64,000 nucleotides of DNA from Ceratopteris richardii (lineage: Eukaryota > Streptophyta > Polypodiopsida > Polypodiales > Pteridaceae): contig CM035435.1 of the NCBI GenBank assembly GCA_020310875.1, forward strand, positions 70,694,455-70,758,454, read 5' to 3'. The notes below the pieces were generated by a model that was not told the origin of the DNA, searched no databases, and was given only the letters and a program-made list of their open reading frames with translations. The translations under genes and the position numbers were made by a program. Position 1 is the first letter of the stretch. Each line of letters begins with the position of its first letter. Shown in pieces: positions 1 through 10,204 of this stretch.

Positions 1-840
1 GTGATACGAATATGCCTTCTTTTGTTTGCCAAACTTCCATACCCAAGAAGTAGTGGAGTAGTCCAAGATCTGTCATGGAATACTCAAGATGAAGTTGTGT
101 GATGATGAATTGAATGTGTTCTTCACTTGAGCCTGTCAAGATCAAGTCATCTACATAGAGGATGATGAGGGCAACTAAGGACTCCTTTTGATAGATGTAG
201 AGGTTAGCATTAGCATTTCTTCTATGAAATCCCTTATCTTCAAAGAACTTGTGAATCTTTTCAAACCAAGCCCTAGGAGCTTGCTTGAGTGCATGAAGTG
301 CTTTGTGAAGTTTGTATACTTGATCTTCCATTCCTTTGATCTTGAATCCTTCATGTTGTTCAATGTATACTTCTTCGTGAAGATCTCCATTGAGGAATGC
401 ACTTTTGACATCCAACTGGTAAATGGGCCACTTAAAGTGAGCACTTAGTGCTAAGATGATTCTCATGGTTGTGGATCTTGTAGTACGGGCAAAGGTTTCT
501 TCATAGTCAATGCCATGTTGTTGCTTGTATCCCTTAGCTACCAATCTTGATTTGTACTTGTCTAATGTGCCATCTCACTTGTACTTAAATTTATAAAGCC
601 ACTTAACTCCTATGACTTGATGATCTGTGGGCTTAGGGACAAGAGTTTAAGTCTTGTTCTTCTCTATTGCATCCATTTCTATTTGCATAGCTTCTTCCCA
701 CTCATGGTGTCTTTGAGCTTCTTTGTAGTTAGAAGGTTCTGGGATTTGTTGAATCTAATGCATCAAGGCATATTTGACATAATGACTTTGTTCTCGCTGC
801 CTCTTGTCAATAAGTCTTTGAGATCTTCTCGGATGACTTG
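1..840 (-). pseudogene. Ty1/copia reverse transcriptase relic
   Basis: Read on the minus strand this is the RVT_2 reverse transcriptase of a copia element. Motifs in order: GTLDKYKSRLVAKGY near 550, the YQLDVKSAFLNGDLHEEVY block near 400, ALKQAPRAWFEKI near 280, catalytic YVDDLILTG near 150, and MTDLGLLHYFLGMEVW near 60. The C-terminal part and RNase H lie beyond the left edge. At least three in-frame stops interrupt the N-terminal part (between 550 and 760), so it cannot make protein. It ends at about 840, where a gypsy element begins on the opposite strand. Family assignment is certain from the motifs; the junction position is approximate. Confidence 0.93.
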
Positions 841-2379
841 AAGAATGCACCTCCTTGCAGGAACTGTCCAGAGGCCAGGGATCACTATACAAACTGTTGT
901 CCTAAGAATCAAGCCTCTACTTCCGGACCCCATCTCCAAATGATCTCTGTATTCAAGGAGGAAACATTACCTCAGGTGAATGAACCCTCACCATCCACTA
1001 GAGTGGTACAATTAGAAGAACTCGAATCTTTTGCAGTACAGACAAGAAGCAATGGAACGGCAAAAGTGGTAGAAAATCAAGAATTGATAATTAAGGAATT
1101 GAACAAAGACAGAGTTGCAATTGAAGACAAAGATACTACAAGTGCAGACACAAACCACAATGAATGTCTCATAGGCACCAGTGATGCCATTGGGCATGCC
1201 TTCAACAGGGCTCAAGAAGAGTTTGGCAAAGCAAATGAAGCTCACTCTCTTAAAGAGTCAGAGGCTTCAAAACTACTCAAGTCAATGAAGAAGGAGGTTA
1301 GTATTTTTGATTTAATAAAGATGGATGGGAAATTCAGGTCAGAATTATTGCAGATAATTGATGAGGCTTCTACTACAAGCTTAGTGGCCAAGACTGCTAT
1401 CTTACATAAAGGGATAATTAAGGGGGAAGCACCCCTTACAGATTATAAAAGTCCTCGGCTTACAATATCAATCAAGGGTCATGAATTTCAAGGTGTTATT
1501 GTAGATGGTGGTTCTGGCATTAACTTGATGCCTGAACATACCATGAAAAGGATTGGACTCCACCCTTCAAGACCTGCAAATTTCACGGTTACTTTGGCAG
1601 ATCAGAGCAAAGTAAGGCCCTTGGGGGTAATCCCAAAAGTTCCACTTGAAGTACAAGGTAATCTATTCATTCTGGATTTTGTGGTTTTAAGATTGCCCCA
1701 GGTTGAAGGAGGATTTCCTCTCTTATTTGGAAGACCTTGGCTGAGGCATGCCAGTGTCATTCATGATTGGGGTAAGGACACTATGTGGGTACAAAAGAAA
1801 GGGCAGGAGCTGACACAAATTCATTTAGAAGAAGGCCCAGACAATCAAGGAAACACTAGTATGATGCAAACAGTGAGCATTTGCATGGAAACAGAAGCGG
1901 AGGATCAACCCCAAATAGATTTTGAGGAAGAAGAGGATATTTTAAGTTGGCTTCAAGCCGGCAACTCTTCTTCTTGTTTTGGAATTTTTCTTGATAATCC
2001 TGGCACGATTGAAGGCTATGATGAAGACAAGGGAAAGGTCCAGGTTGATGGATTGGGAGAGCCCATCACTGACCACAGAAGGGGCAGGAAGATACCCCTC
2101 AAATACAAATTGGAGGAGGATGTGTCAACCCCAGATAACGAAGTTTCCAGAGCTAAAAACAAGGTAAAAAATTCTGAGGTTGAATGTTCTTTCCCAATTC
2201 AAGAAATCCCTGCAGGATGGATGCAGGACAAGGAGGAACACATCGAAGTCCAAAATACACCTGCTTATGAAGCAATGCACGAAAAGCTAGTAGAAGAAGA
2301 CAAGGAAGTAGATGCACACAGAGATAATATGGTAACAAGAAATCCGGTCCAAGAAATACACATGCACTCAAAACAATAA
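838..2379 (+). CDS. gypsy G1 gag C-terminus and aspartic protease
   Basis: Open frame of about 513 codons. The first codon here is TTG and the frame simply starts at the truncation point, so this is not the true N-terminus. Residues 7-20 (CRNCPEARDHYTNCC) look like a slightly irregular CCHC zinc knuckle of gag nucleocapsid. The retropepsin-like protease lies at about residues 205-320: active-site DGGSGINLMP, then the LLFGRPWLRH flap-end/ILG-like block. The canonical D-T/S-G is replaced by D-G-G, so catalysis cannot be assumed. An acidic tail (DFEEEEDILSWL) follows before the stop. The pol frame downstream is +1 relative to this one and overlaps its last 44 nt. Confidence 0.85.
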   Translation: MKNAPPCRNCPEARDHYTNCCPKNQASTSGPHLQMISVFKEETLPQVNEPSPSTRVVQLEELESFAVQTRSNGTAKVVENQELIIKELNKDRVAIEDKDTTSADTNHNECLIGTSDAIGHAFNRAQEEFGKANEAHSLKESEASKLLKSMKKEVSIFDLIKMDGKFRSELLQIIDEASTTSLVAKTAILHKGIIKGEAPLTDYKSPRLTISIKGHEFQGVIVDGGSGINLMPEHTMKRIGLHPSRPANFTVTLADQSKVRPLGVIPKVPLEVQGNLFILDFVVLRLPQVEGGFPLLFGRPWLRHASVIHDWGKDTMWVQKKGQELTQIHLEEGPDNQGNTSMMQTVSICMETEAEDQPQIDFEEEEDILSWLQAGNSSSCFGIFLDNPGTIEGYDEDKGKVQVDGLGEPITDHRRGRKIPLKYKLEEDVSTPDNEVSRAKNKVKNSEVECSFPIQEIPAGWMQDKEEHIEVQNTPAYEAMHEKLVEEDKEVDAHRDNMVTRNPVQEIHMHSKQ

Positions 2380-5095
2380 TCAACCAGTTCTGGTGGCCAC
2401 TTGGTTGTGGAGCCACCCACAGCTCCTGGAAAAGGTAAAATCATTCTTGACCCAGTATGCAGATGTTTTTGCCTGGCATTATAAAGACTTAGAAGGAGTG
2501 CCTGCATCTTATGGAGAGCACAGAATTCCTCTGGTTGATGGAGCCAGACCCATCAGAGGAAGGAGTTATAGACTTAATCCAAAGTATGCCGAAGCTGTCT
2601 ATGTGGAAATCCAAAAGATGGAAGATGCAGGAATCATCATTCCTGTGGAACACTCAGAGTGGCTCTCGCCTATGGTTATAGTACCAAAGAAGAATACTAA
2701 TAAAATCAGAATTTGTGTGGACTTTAGAGCTCTCAACAAGGTGACCATTCCAGATGGGTTCCCTATGCCTTTTGCAGAACAGGTCATTGAAGAAGTGGCT
2801 GGGCATGCATTATATAGTTTTATGGATGGATTCAGTGGCTATAATCAAATATCAATACATCCAGAGGATCGTGAAAAGACTGCTTTTATCACACCTTGGG
2901 GAACATATATGTATGTAAAAATGCCATTTGGGCTCAGAAATGCTCCAGCCACCTTTAACAGAACAGTCAATCTCATTTTTGGCCCCCTATTGCTGGAATC
3001 ACTTAGAATCTTCATGGATGACTTCTCTTCATTTTCAAGATCTCACAAGGAAACTCATCTAGATTGTTTGGACCAGCACTTGAGGCAGCTGCAGAATATT
3101 TTCCAAAGATGCAGAGAAACTAAGTTAAAGCTCAATCCAAATAAATGTCATTTCCTTGTGACAGAAGGAACCCTTTTAGGACATGTGGTATCGGCTAAAG
3201 GTATGGCCCCAGATCCTGACAAAATTCTTTCTATATTAAAGTTACCTAAACCTAAATCTCCTAAAGAGATCCAGAGTTTCTTGGGGCATACCGGTTATCA
3301 TAGAAGGTTTATAAAAATGTATGCAGAGATAGCTAGACCTCTGACTAGACTCACAGGTAAGGAAGTACCTTTCAAATGGGAAGAAGAGGAGGAAAAGGCA
3401 TATCAGACATTGCGGTCAAGGTTGGTGTGTGCTCCTATCTTGGTCACACCCGAGTGGTCAAAAATCTTTCATATACATGTCGATGCCAGCGCATATGCGG
3501 TAGGGGCAGTTTTGACCCAACCCAGTGAAGAATTTAAAGTGGACAGGCCAATTCAATATGCAAGTAGAATCTTGACCAAGGCTGAGAGGAATTACAATAC
3601 TACTGAAAGGGAAGCCCTGGCAATGGTCTTTGCCGTCCAAAAATTCCGTCATTACTTACTGGGGGTAAAATTTATTATTATATCAGATCACCAACCACTA
3701 AAATATCTACTCAACAAGCCCCAGGCCACCGGTAGAATATGGAGGTGGTTATTGTTGTTCCAAGAATTTGATTTTTCTGTAGTCCATAAACCAGGGAAAG
3801 ACAATGTTATGGCGGATCACCTATCCAGAATAAATATGATGAATCAATCTAGTGGAATCAATGATGACTTTCCAGATGCTCATTTGTTTGCTGTAAAAGC
3901 TCACGGTTGGTATTACGACATTAAAAATTTCATTAAAACTGGATTGTATCCAGAAAAGGCTAGTGCTGTACAAAAGAAGAGCCTGCTCATCAAGAGTAGA
4001 CCATATACCTTCATCGAGGATAAATTGTACAAACAGGGCAAAGATGACCGGTTCAGGAAGTGTTTGGAAGAAGAAGAAGTGAGGGAAGTCCTTCACTCTG
4101 CACATGAAGGAACAGGTGGTGGGCACCTCCCAGGACATATTATGAGTCAGAGGATACTGGATGCGGGTCTATGGTGGCCTACACTTTTCAGGGATGCAGA
4201 TGAATGGGGTAAGGCATGTGATATTTGCCAAAGGTGTGGACCTAAGCCAACAAAGCAGAGAAATAACCCCTTGGTTATTTCCACCTCCTGGCAACCATTT
4301 GAGAAGTGGGGGCTAGATTTTGTAGGGCCCATCTACCCTCCCGCTTTTCCAAAAAGAGAAAAATATCTCCTGATAGCTACAGATTATGCAACAAAGTGGG
4401 CTGAAGCTATTGCCTCCACAGATTGCACTGCCCAAACTGTTGCTGATTTCATTTATAGTAACATCATTTGCAGGTTTGGTTGTCCACTTGAAATTTGTAC
4501 TGATCAAGGTACCCATTTTGTCAATAAAGTCCTGCAAGAAATCTTCAACAGGTATAGAATTCTTCATAGGACCTCTTGTGCTTACTATCCACGAGCAAAT
4601 GGTCAGGCTGAGTCCACAAATAAGGTTTTAATTGTAATGTTAAGAAAGGAGTGTATGTTGCAACCCACTTCATGGGGCATTGCGTACCTAGGTACACTTT
4701 GGGCATACAGGTTAGCCTACAAAGAGGCCACGGGATATTCCCCATTCCAATTGGTCTATGGCATATTACCCATCGAGCCCTTTGAATTTTTACACGGATC
4801 ACCTAAGATAGTGTTCATGCAGGGAAAGAAGGATTGTGATACCTCTCACAGGTTAGGAGCACTACATAAAGTGGAGGAGATTCATCTACTTGCGACCAAA
4901 CAATTGATAGAGACTCAGATAAAAAGAAAGGAGGCTCATGGCAGAAATTTATGGCACCACAACTTGAAGCCAGGTGATTTAGCTCTATTACACAGGCCAC
5001 ATATTTATAATCAAACCAAAGGGAAATGGATCCCTCAATGGGAAGGGCCTTTTCGCATTACAAAGATGCTGCAGTGGGGTGCTGTGCAATTATAA
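2336..5095 (+). CDS. gypsy G1 pol: RT, RNase H, integrase
   Basis: Uninterrupted frame. The first possible start is GTG at 2393, so translation probably depends on frameshifting from gag-PR or on lost sequence. Residues below count from 2393. RT (about 45-280): IRICVDFRALNKVTIPDGFP, LYSFMDGFSGYNQI, MPFGLRNAPATFNR, catalytic FMDD within RIFMDDFSSF. RNase H (about 355-480): HVDASAYAVGAVLTQ, TEREALAMVFAVQKF, SDHQPLKYLL. Integrase: HHCC zinc finger (H...H...CDICQRC, about 565-620), then the DDE core with LLIATDYATKWAEA, CTDQGTHF, YYPRANGQAEST. The C-terminal module KPGDLALLHRP...WEGPFRI closes the protein; no chromodomain follows. All catalytic residues seem present, so this is the best preserved pol in the window. 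Confidence 0.93.
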   Translation, partial: QEIRSKKYTCTQNNNQPVLVATWLWSHPQLLEKVKSFLTQYADVFAWHYKDLEGVPASYGEHRIPLVDGARPIRGRSYRLNPKYAEAVYVEIQKMEDAGIIIPVEHSEWLSPMVIVPKKNTNKIRICVDFRALNKVTIPDGFPMPFAEQVIEEVAGHALYSFMDGFSGYNQISIHPEDREKTAFITPWGTYMYVKMPFGLRNAPATFNRTVNLIFGPLLLESLRIFMDDFSSFSRSHKETHLDCLDQHLRQLQNIFQRCRETKLKLNPNKCHFLVTEGTLLGHVVSAKGMAPDPDKILSILKLPKPKSPKEIQSFLGHTGYHRRFIKMYAEIARPLTRLTGKEVPFKWEEEEEKAYQTLRSRLVCAPILVTPEWSKIFHIHVDASAYAVGAVLTQPSEEFKVDRPIQYASRILTKAERNYNTTEREALAMVFAVQKFRHYLLGVKFIIISDHQPLKYLLNKPQATGRIWRWLLLFQEFDFSVVHKPGKDNVMADHLSRINMMNQSSGINDDFPDAHLFAVKAHGWYYDIKNFIKTGLYPEKASAVQKKSLLIKSRPYTFIEDKLYKQGKDDRFRKCLEEEEVREVLHSAHEGTGGGHLPGHIMSQRILDAGLWWPTLFRDADEWGKACDICQRCGPKPTKQRNNPLVISTSWQPFEKWGLDFVGPIYPPAFPKREKYLLIATDYATKWAEAIASTDCTAQTVADFIYSNIICRFGCPLEICTDQGTHFVNKVLQEIFNRYRILHRTSCAYYPRANGQAESTNKVLIVMLRKECMLQPTSWGIAYLGTLWAYRLAYKEATGYSPFQLVYGILPIEPFEFLHGSPKIVFMQGKKDCDTSHRLGALHKVEEIHLLATKQLIETQIKRKEAHGRNLWHHNLKPGDLALLHRPHIYNQTKGKWIPQWEGPFRITKMLQWGAVQL

Positions 5096-5640
5096 ACTCT
5101 GGCTGGCGACACTCTACCCTTGGTAAACATCTCCAGACTCAAGGGTTACCACCAAAAGCAATAAACCTTGCATTTTCATTATTTTGTTCCTAAGTGTTTT
5201 GGAATGCTTTATAGGTACAAATAATAGGTTGTTTGTCCTAATAAGTAGAAATAACCAATAAAATGCTCACGGATTTTTCTTTTTGGGCGCCATTTTCTTT
5301 GTTGCCCAGTGCACCACTCAAAATTAACCAAAATTCTTTGTTAAATAAAGTAGGCGCATATTTTTTGGATGGCCTTTAGATCTGCAAACTACTTTCAATC
5401 ATACCCCTATCTTTGTTCACTTCTTGAGCGGATGTTAATTAAAGTTTGCTTCTCCACTCTTTTGGAAACTCTTTTATGCTGATCCATTCACTTCTGAGAG
5501 GTCATTCTTCGTTTCCCCTAGCTATATAATATGGCCTTCTCTTCATACCTGCTCCCCTCAACATCAGAATTCCGTACTATCATCATTGCTCAGGCCAATT
5601 TGTGCTGTAGAAGAATAAGCTAGGGAAGAAGGAAGAAGCT
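5096..5640 (+). other. Spacer after G1 pol, with a TATA-like site
   Basis: Non-coding 0.5 kb between the pol stop and the C-rich tract. The only notable signal is CTATATAATATGG near 5521-5533, a TATA-like string about 110 bp before the pyrimidine tract. It could serve an internal promoter for the downstream extra ORF, but AT-rich DNA yields such strings by chance. Confidence 0.4.
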
Positions 5641-7790
5641 GTATTTACCCTCTCCTCCAAACCCCTCAGCACCACCTCAATACTCCCCCGCCTGCACCCC
5701 TCGGACCCCGCCTCCAAACACCTCGGACCCCCCTGCAACCCACACGGCGACCCCCACTCAACCACCTCCTCTCAACCCCTTCCTAGGCAAACCCCGCTCC
5801 ACTCGGCCACCACACCTTCCCTCCATACCCCCCGCCTCCAACCCCCTCAATACCCAGCCTCAAACCCCTCCGCCTCCTACCCCCTCGGAAATCCCCCGCC
5901 TCCAACCCCCTCGGCATCCCTCCGCCTCCTCCCCCTCAAGTCCCCTCCATACTCCTCCGCCTCAAACCCCCTCAAGTCCCCTCCATACCCACCCGCCTGT
6001 GCCCCTCCATACTCCCCCGCCTCCCACCCCCTCAGCACCCCCTCGCACCCCCTCCATACCCACCCGCCTGCGCCCCTCCATACTCCCCCGCCTCCAACCC
6101 CCTCAGCACCCCCTCCGTCACCCCCTCGACACCCCGCAGCGCCCACCCCCCTCACCCCCCTCCACCCTCCTCCATCACCCCCTCGACCCACCCGCCTGCG
6201 CCCCTCCATACTTCCCCGCCTCCAACCCCCCTCACCCCCCTCCACCCTCCTCCATCACCCCCTCCACCCACCCGCCTACACCCCTCCATACTTCCCCGCC
6301 TCCAACCCCCTCAACCCCCCTCCACACCCTCCGCCTCCAACCCCCTCAGCACCCCTAAGCGCCCACCCCCCTCACCCCCCTCCTCGGCACCCCGCAGCGC
6401 CACCCCCCTCACCCCCCCTCAACCCCTCCAAACCCCCCCACCAACCTCCGACATCCTCCCTCCATCACCCCCTCCATCCCCCTCCGTCACCCCCCTCCTC
6501 GGCACCCCGCAGCGCCCACCCCCCTCAACCCCCCTCCACACCCTCCGCCTCCAACCCCCTCAGCACCCCCTCCGTCACCCCCTCGGCACCCCGCTCCTCC
6601 ATCACCCACTCGACCCACCCGCCTGCGCCCCTCCATACTCCCCCGCCTCCAACCCCCTCAACTCCCCTCCACACCCTCCGCCTCCAACCCCCTCAGCACC
6701 CCCTCCGTCACCCCCTCGACCCACCCGCTTGCACCCCTCCATACTCCCCCGCCTCTAACCCCCTCAACTCCCCTCCACACCCTCCGCCTCCAACCCCCTC
6801 AGCACCCCCTCCGTCACCCCCTCGGCACCCCGCAGCGCCCACCCCCCCTCAACCCCTCCAAACCCCCCCACCAACCTCCTACATCCTCCCTCCATCACCC
6901 CCTCCATCCCCCTCCGTCACCCCCCTCCTCGGCACCCCGCAACGCCCACCCCCCTCGACCCCCCTCCACACCCTCCACCTCCAACCCCCTCAGCACCCCC
7001 TCCGTCACCCCCTCGGCACCCCGCAGCGCCCACCCCCCTCACCCCCCTCCACCCTCCTCCATCACCCACTCGAATCACCTGCCTGCGCCCCTCCATACTC
7101 CCCCGCCTCCAACCCCCTCAACTCCCCTCCACACCCTCCGCCTCCAACCCCCTCAGCACCCCCTCCGTCACCCCCTCGACCCACCCGCCTGCGCCCCTCC
7201 ATACTCCCCCGCCTCCAACCCCCTCAACTCCCCTCCGCACCCTCCGCCTCCAACCCCCTCAGCACCCCGCGTCACCCCCTCGGCACCCCGCAGTGTCCAC
7301 CCCCCTCACCCCCCTCCACCCTCCTCCATCACCCCCTCGACCCACCCGCCTGCGCCCCTCCATACTTCCCCACCTCCAACCCCCTCCATACCAAACCTCA
7401 AACCCCTCCGCCTCAAACCCCCTCAAGTCCCCTCCATACCCCCCGCCTGCGCCCTCCATACTCCCCCGCCTCCAACCCCTCACCCCCCTCCACACCCTCC
7501 GCCTCCAACCCCCTCAGCATCCCTCCATCACCCCCTCGTCCCCCTCCGTCCCCCCTCTACACCCCACAACGCCCCCTCCGTCACTCCCTCGGCCACCGGA
7601 GCACCCCCCCTCCATCCACCTCCGCCACCCCCCTCTAACCCCCTCCATCACCCCCCTACCTCCCCCCGCCGTCTACCTCCCCCCACCACCCTTCCCCTCA
7701 GCCACCCCGCTAAATTACCCTGCAGCCCCCCCACTCTCACCACGCAACCCTTCCCTTCAGCCCCCCACTCATCTTCCCCGCCACCCTCCC
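5640..7790 (+). repeat. C-rich pyrimidine minisatellite (106-bp higher-order unit)
   Basis: About 2.1 kb of almost pure C/T with scattered A and little G, made of short CCNCC-type words such as CCTCCAACCCCCTCA. A higher-order period of 106 bp is measurable: CTCCATACTC recurs at 6631 and 6737, and again at 7091 and 7197. Long open frames occur on both strands only because stop codons are rare in such composition; they are proline-, or on the other strand glycine-rich, and are not convincing genes. The minus strand carries many runs of 3-6 G, so quadruplex formation is plausible. A shorter pyrimidine tract occurs at the same place in the related element G2 (31440-32060, minus strand). Confidence 0.85.
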
Positions 7791-7920
7791 CCTTGCCTTG
7801 CGCCCCCACTCCGCCATCTCCCCCTCTGCCTCGCCCGCAGCCACCACCCGCTCCTCAATACAACACTATTCGCACTATTCGCCTGCATACGACTACACGC
7901 GCCCTTCTTCGTCGCCAACT

Positions 7921-9927
7921 ATGGACGACCCCTCCGCTACGGGTACAAACCATTCCAATCAACATACTCCACCGTCCGAATTTCCTCCCAACCATCACAA
8001 TCAATCCTCTCCCATATCTGCGCTTCCCTCCGGCAATCCAAATCAACCTACTCCCTCGGCAGAACACCCCCCGCCAGATGCATCGCACTCGGCTCCTCCT
8101 CCAGCCCTTCTTGCCCTTCCTATTTATTCCATACACTCAGATTCCACCGACCTTTATTCCCCTCCTCCCATCCCTCACCCTCCTTCTCTGTCCCCATCTG
8201 TGTCTCATTCCTCACTCCCATCTTCGCCAACCGGGGATTATATGCGCCTGTTTCTTCCACCTGACTTAAACCTGCAAATCCGTATGCATTTATCCCTACC
8301 TACCATTGCCCTTCGTCAAATGTTTTCCATTGAGGATCTTCAGCAGGCGGGCCTGTGGGGCTTGGCTAATGTTTTGTTCAATAACCCCGCCAATTTTACC
8401 CAAGTTTATGAAGCTATCCGCCTCTTCCCTCATTTTCGAACAGGCACTCTCTTCATCCCAGACATTGCCACTAGTATTGGGTCCCCCCTATTACATTTTC
8501 GTGCTTCCCCTTTCCTATACTCTGGATTGTCCGCCTCGGCTACTATTGCCTTTTGTACCACTCACTTTCAAAGTAATGCTCGGTTTTCACTCCGCATGAC
8601 CACCATTCTCAATGCGTTCATCTTTTTCTTCTTACTGCGTAGTCCCACTTCTTCGCTTCCCTGGTCAGATATTCGTATTGCCGATCCGCTTTTCTACTTT
8701 CTCCATAGCCGTCCTTACCCTTACGCAACCCTCATTTATAGTTCCTTGACTTTGCGCTCCCGTCGACTCCGCGAGGCTATCTCTAGAGGCTCTCATGCAT
8801 TTTCCATCTATTCTGCACCCTTCTTAGCTTGGCTCTATCACATTCCTGCACAATCTGCCCACAATGTTGCTTATCTCCCTCCCAACCCTGGGCTGCCGTC
8901 CATTGCTCAATCTCCCTCCCCCCCTCTAATCTCAATTGACTCAGCTTCCGCATCGACACCCGCAGCCGCACCCCTGATGTCCCCTCCTTCCCTCCCCAAT
9001 CTTCTTCACCTATCCCTCCTGCATCTACCACTTCTCCATCCATGACTACCCCCCCTGATGTCCCCTCCTTCCCTCCCCAATCTTCTTCCCCTATCCCTCC
9101 TGCATCTACCACTTCTCCATCCATGACTACCCCCCCTGATGTCCCCTCCTTCCCTCCCCAATCTTCTTCCCCTATCCCTCCTGCATCTACCACTTCTCCA
9201 TCCATGCCTACCCCTCCCCTTATACCTAGACCTCCCCTCTCTTCATCTTTCAAGCCACTCATTCAAACACAGCCCAACCCTCAAAACCCCACCTGTATGC
9301 CGCCACTTCCCCCGGATTCCACCTCACCCCCAATCATTAATATCCCTGTCAGTCAACCACTTCCCTCCCCCAATCCTTTCCTTCCCAATCCATCTTCCAC
9401 TACAACCCTTCCTCCTCCTCCGCCGGTTATTCCCCCTTCCCCTCCCCCTCCTACTCCCGCGGCCACTCCCCCCTCCGCATTTTGACCTCCCATCAACCCC
9501 TTCCTTTTTGCAATTACTACAGGACGCGAGTGTAGTCGCTCTCGGCAATGCTCAGGCCTCCCAGATTTCCTTGGATTCGGTATCGGCCGCCGCTTCGGTT
9601 CACCAACAGTATATCTCAACAATAGAAAACATCAATCGCATGGCCAACTCTCAATGGCACTCGCTCAACGAAACGGTGAGATTTCTCAAAGAAGAGAGAG
9701 ATCATTATCGCGATATGGCCGACTCTGCGTTGAAAGCCTTAGAAGATCTTCAGAATCGCTCCAACTTAGGGCTTTGTGCTAATGTTGCATGCAGACGTAT
9801 GTGCCGGGAAAGGGATAATCTTAGGCAATGCCTTAGTTCGCTACAGCATACGATTGAACAAGCTTCTGCTCCTTTGCCCCCCTCTCCACCAACCTCGGCT
9901 GAGAATCTCAATCAACCTGCACAATAA
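7921..9927 (+). pseudogene. Unrecognised extra ORF of gypsy G1 (proline-rich/coiled coil)
   Basis: Lies between pol and the 3' LTR, the place where some plant gypsy elements carry env-like or additional ORFs. ATG at 7921 starts a proline/serine-rich N-terminus (about 100 aa), then a non-repetitive domain at 8240-8880 (MRLFLPPDLNLQIRMHLSL ... SIEDLQQAGLWGLANVLF ... SPFLAWLYHIPAQ-like text) with one hydrophobic stretch (NAFIFFFLL). This frame stops at 9043. The adjacent frame is open from 8940 to 9485 (proline-rich), and the first frame resumes and reads to 9927 with a helical, probably coiled-coil C-terminus (NETVRFLKEERDHYRDMADS) and a Cys-rich CANVACRRMC. So one protein of about 670 aa is implied with two compensating frame changes inside the low-complexity linker. 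I do not recognise the family. Confidence 0.6.
8974..9216 (+). repeat. 81-bp tandem repeat, three copies
   Basis: Unit begins GATGTCCCCTCCTTCCCTCC and recurs at 8976, 9057 and 9138, an exact 81-bp spacing (27 codons), with only a base or two of difference between copies. It lies in the proline-rich linker of the extra ORF; in the frame open from 8940 it reads as repeats of DVPSFPPQSSSPIPPASTTS. The very low divergence shows recent expansion. Confidence 0.92.
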
Positions 9928-10179
9928 TTTGCCATCCACAGTCTAAAAAAAAAATTGATCATCCACAGTCATAATAATTGCTCTTAGATTCCATTATCGC
10001 TTTGTCAATAATTTTCTCCTCCCTTTGATTTCTCAATAATTCTTGTAGGGTGCCTTATACCTTTTCTTACTTAAATAAGATACACACCCTTTCCCTCTTT
10101 TCTTGCCTCAGTTTCCTTGTTTTCATGTCTGTGTCTTTGCCATTTTTCTGTTTTGTATTGCTGTTGTCTCTCCGGGACG

Positions 10180-10204
10180 GAGAGACCTTTAGGTGGTGGG
10201 CATC
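10180..10204 (+). promoter_or_regulatory. Polypurine tract of G1 (second-strand primer)
   Basis: TTTAGGTGGTGGGCATC immediately precedes the LTR start TGTCGAG. The minus-strand G2 copy has TTAGGTGGTGCACAAC before TGTTGAG at the equivalent position (about 31270-31255), so the motif is conserved in two family members. Plus-strand priming is the known role of such tracts. Confidence 0.65.

Noticed and set aside
2393..2395. GTG as true start of G1 pol
   Set aside because: GTG is not a normal initiator in plant nuclear genes and the frame is open upstream; it is only the first listed codon.
4900..5095. Chromodomain at the end of G1 integrase
   Set aside because: Sequence ends soon after the GPF module with no aromatic-cage motif.
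5877..7495. Glycine-rich minus and proline-rich plus frames
   Set aside because: Follow from C/T-only composition with few stops; repeat units shift freely between frames.
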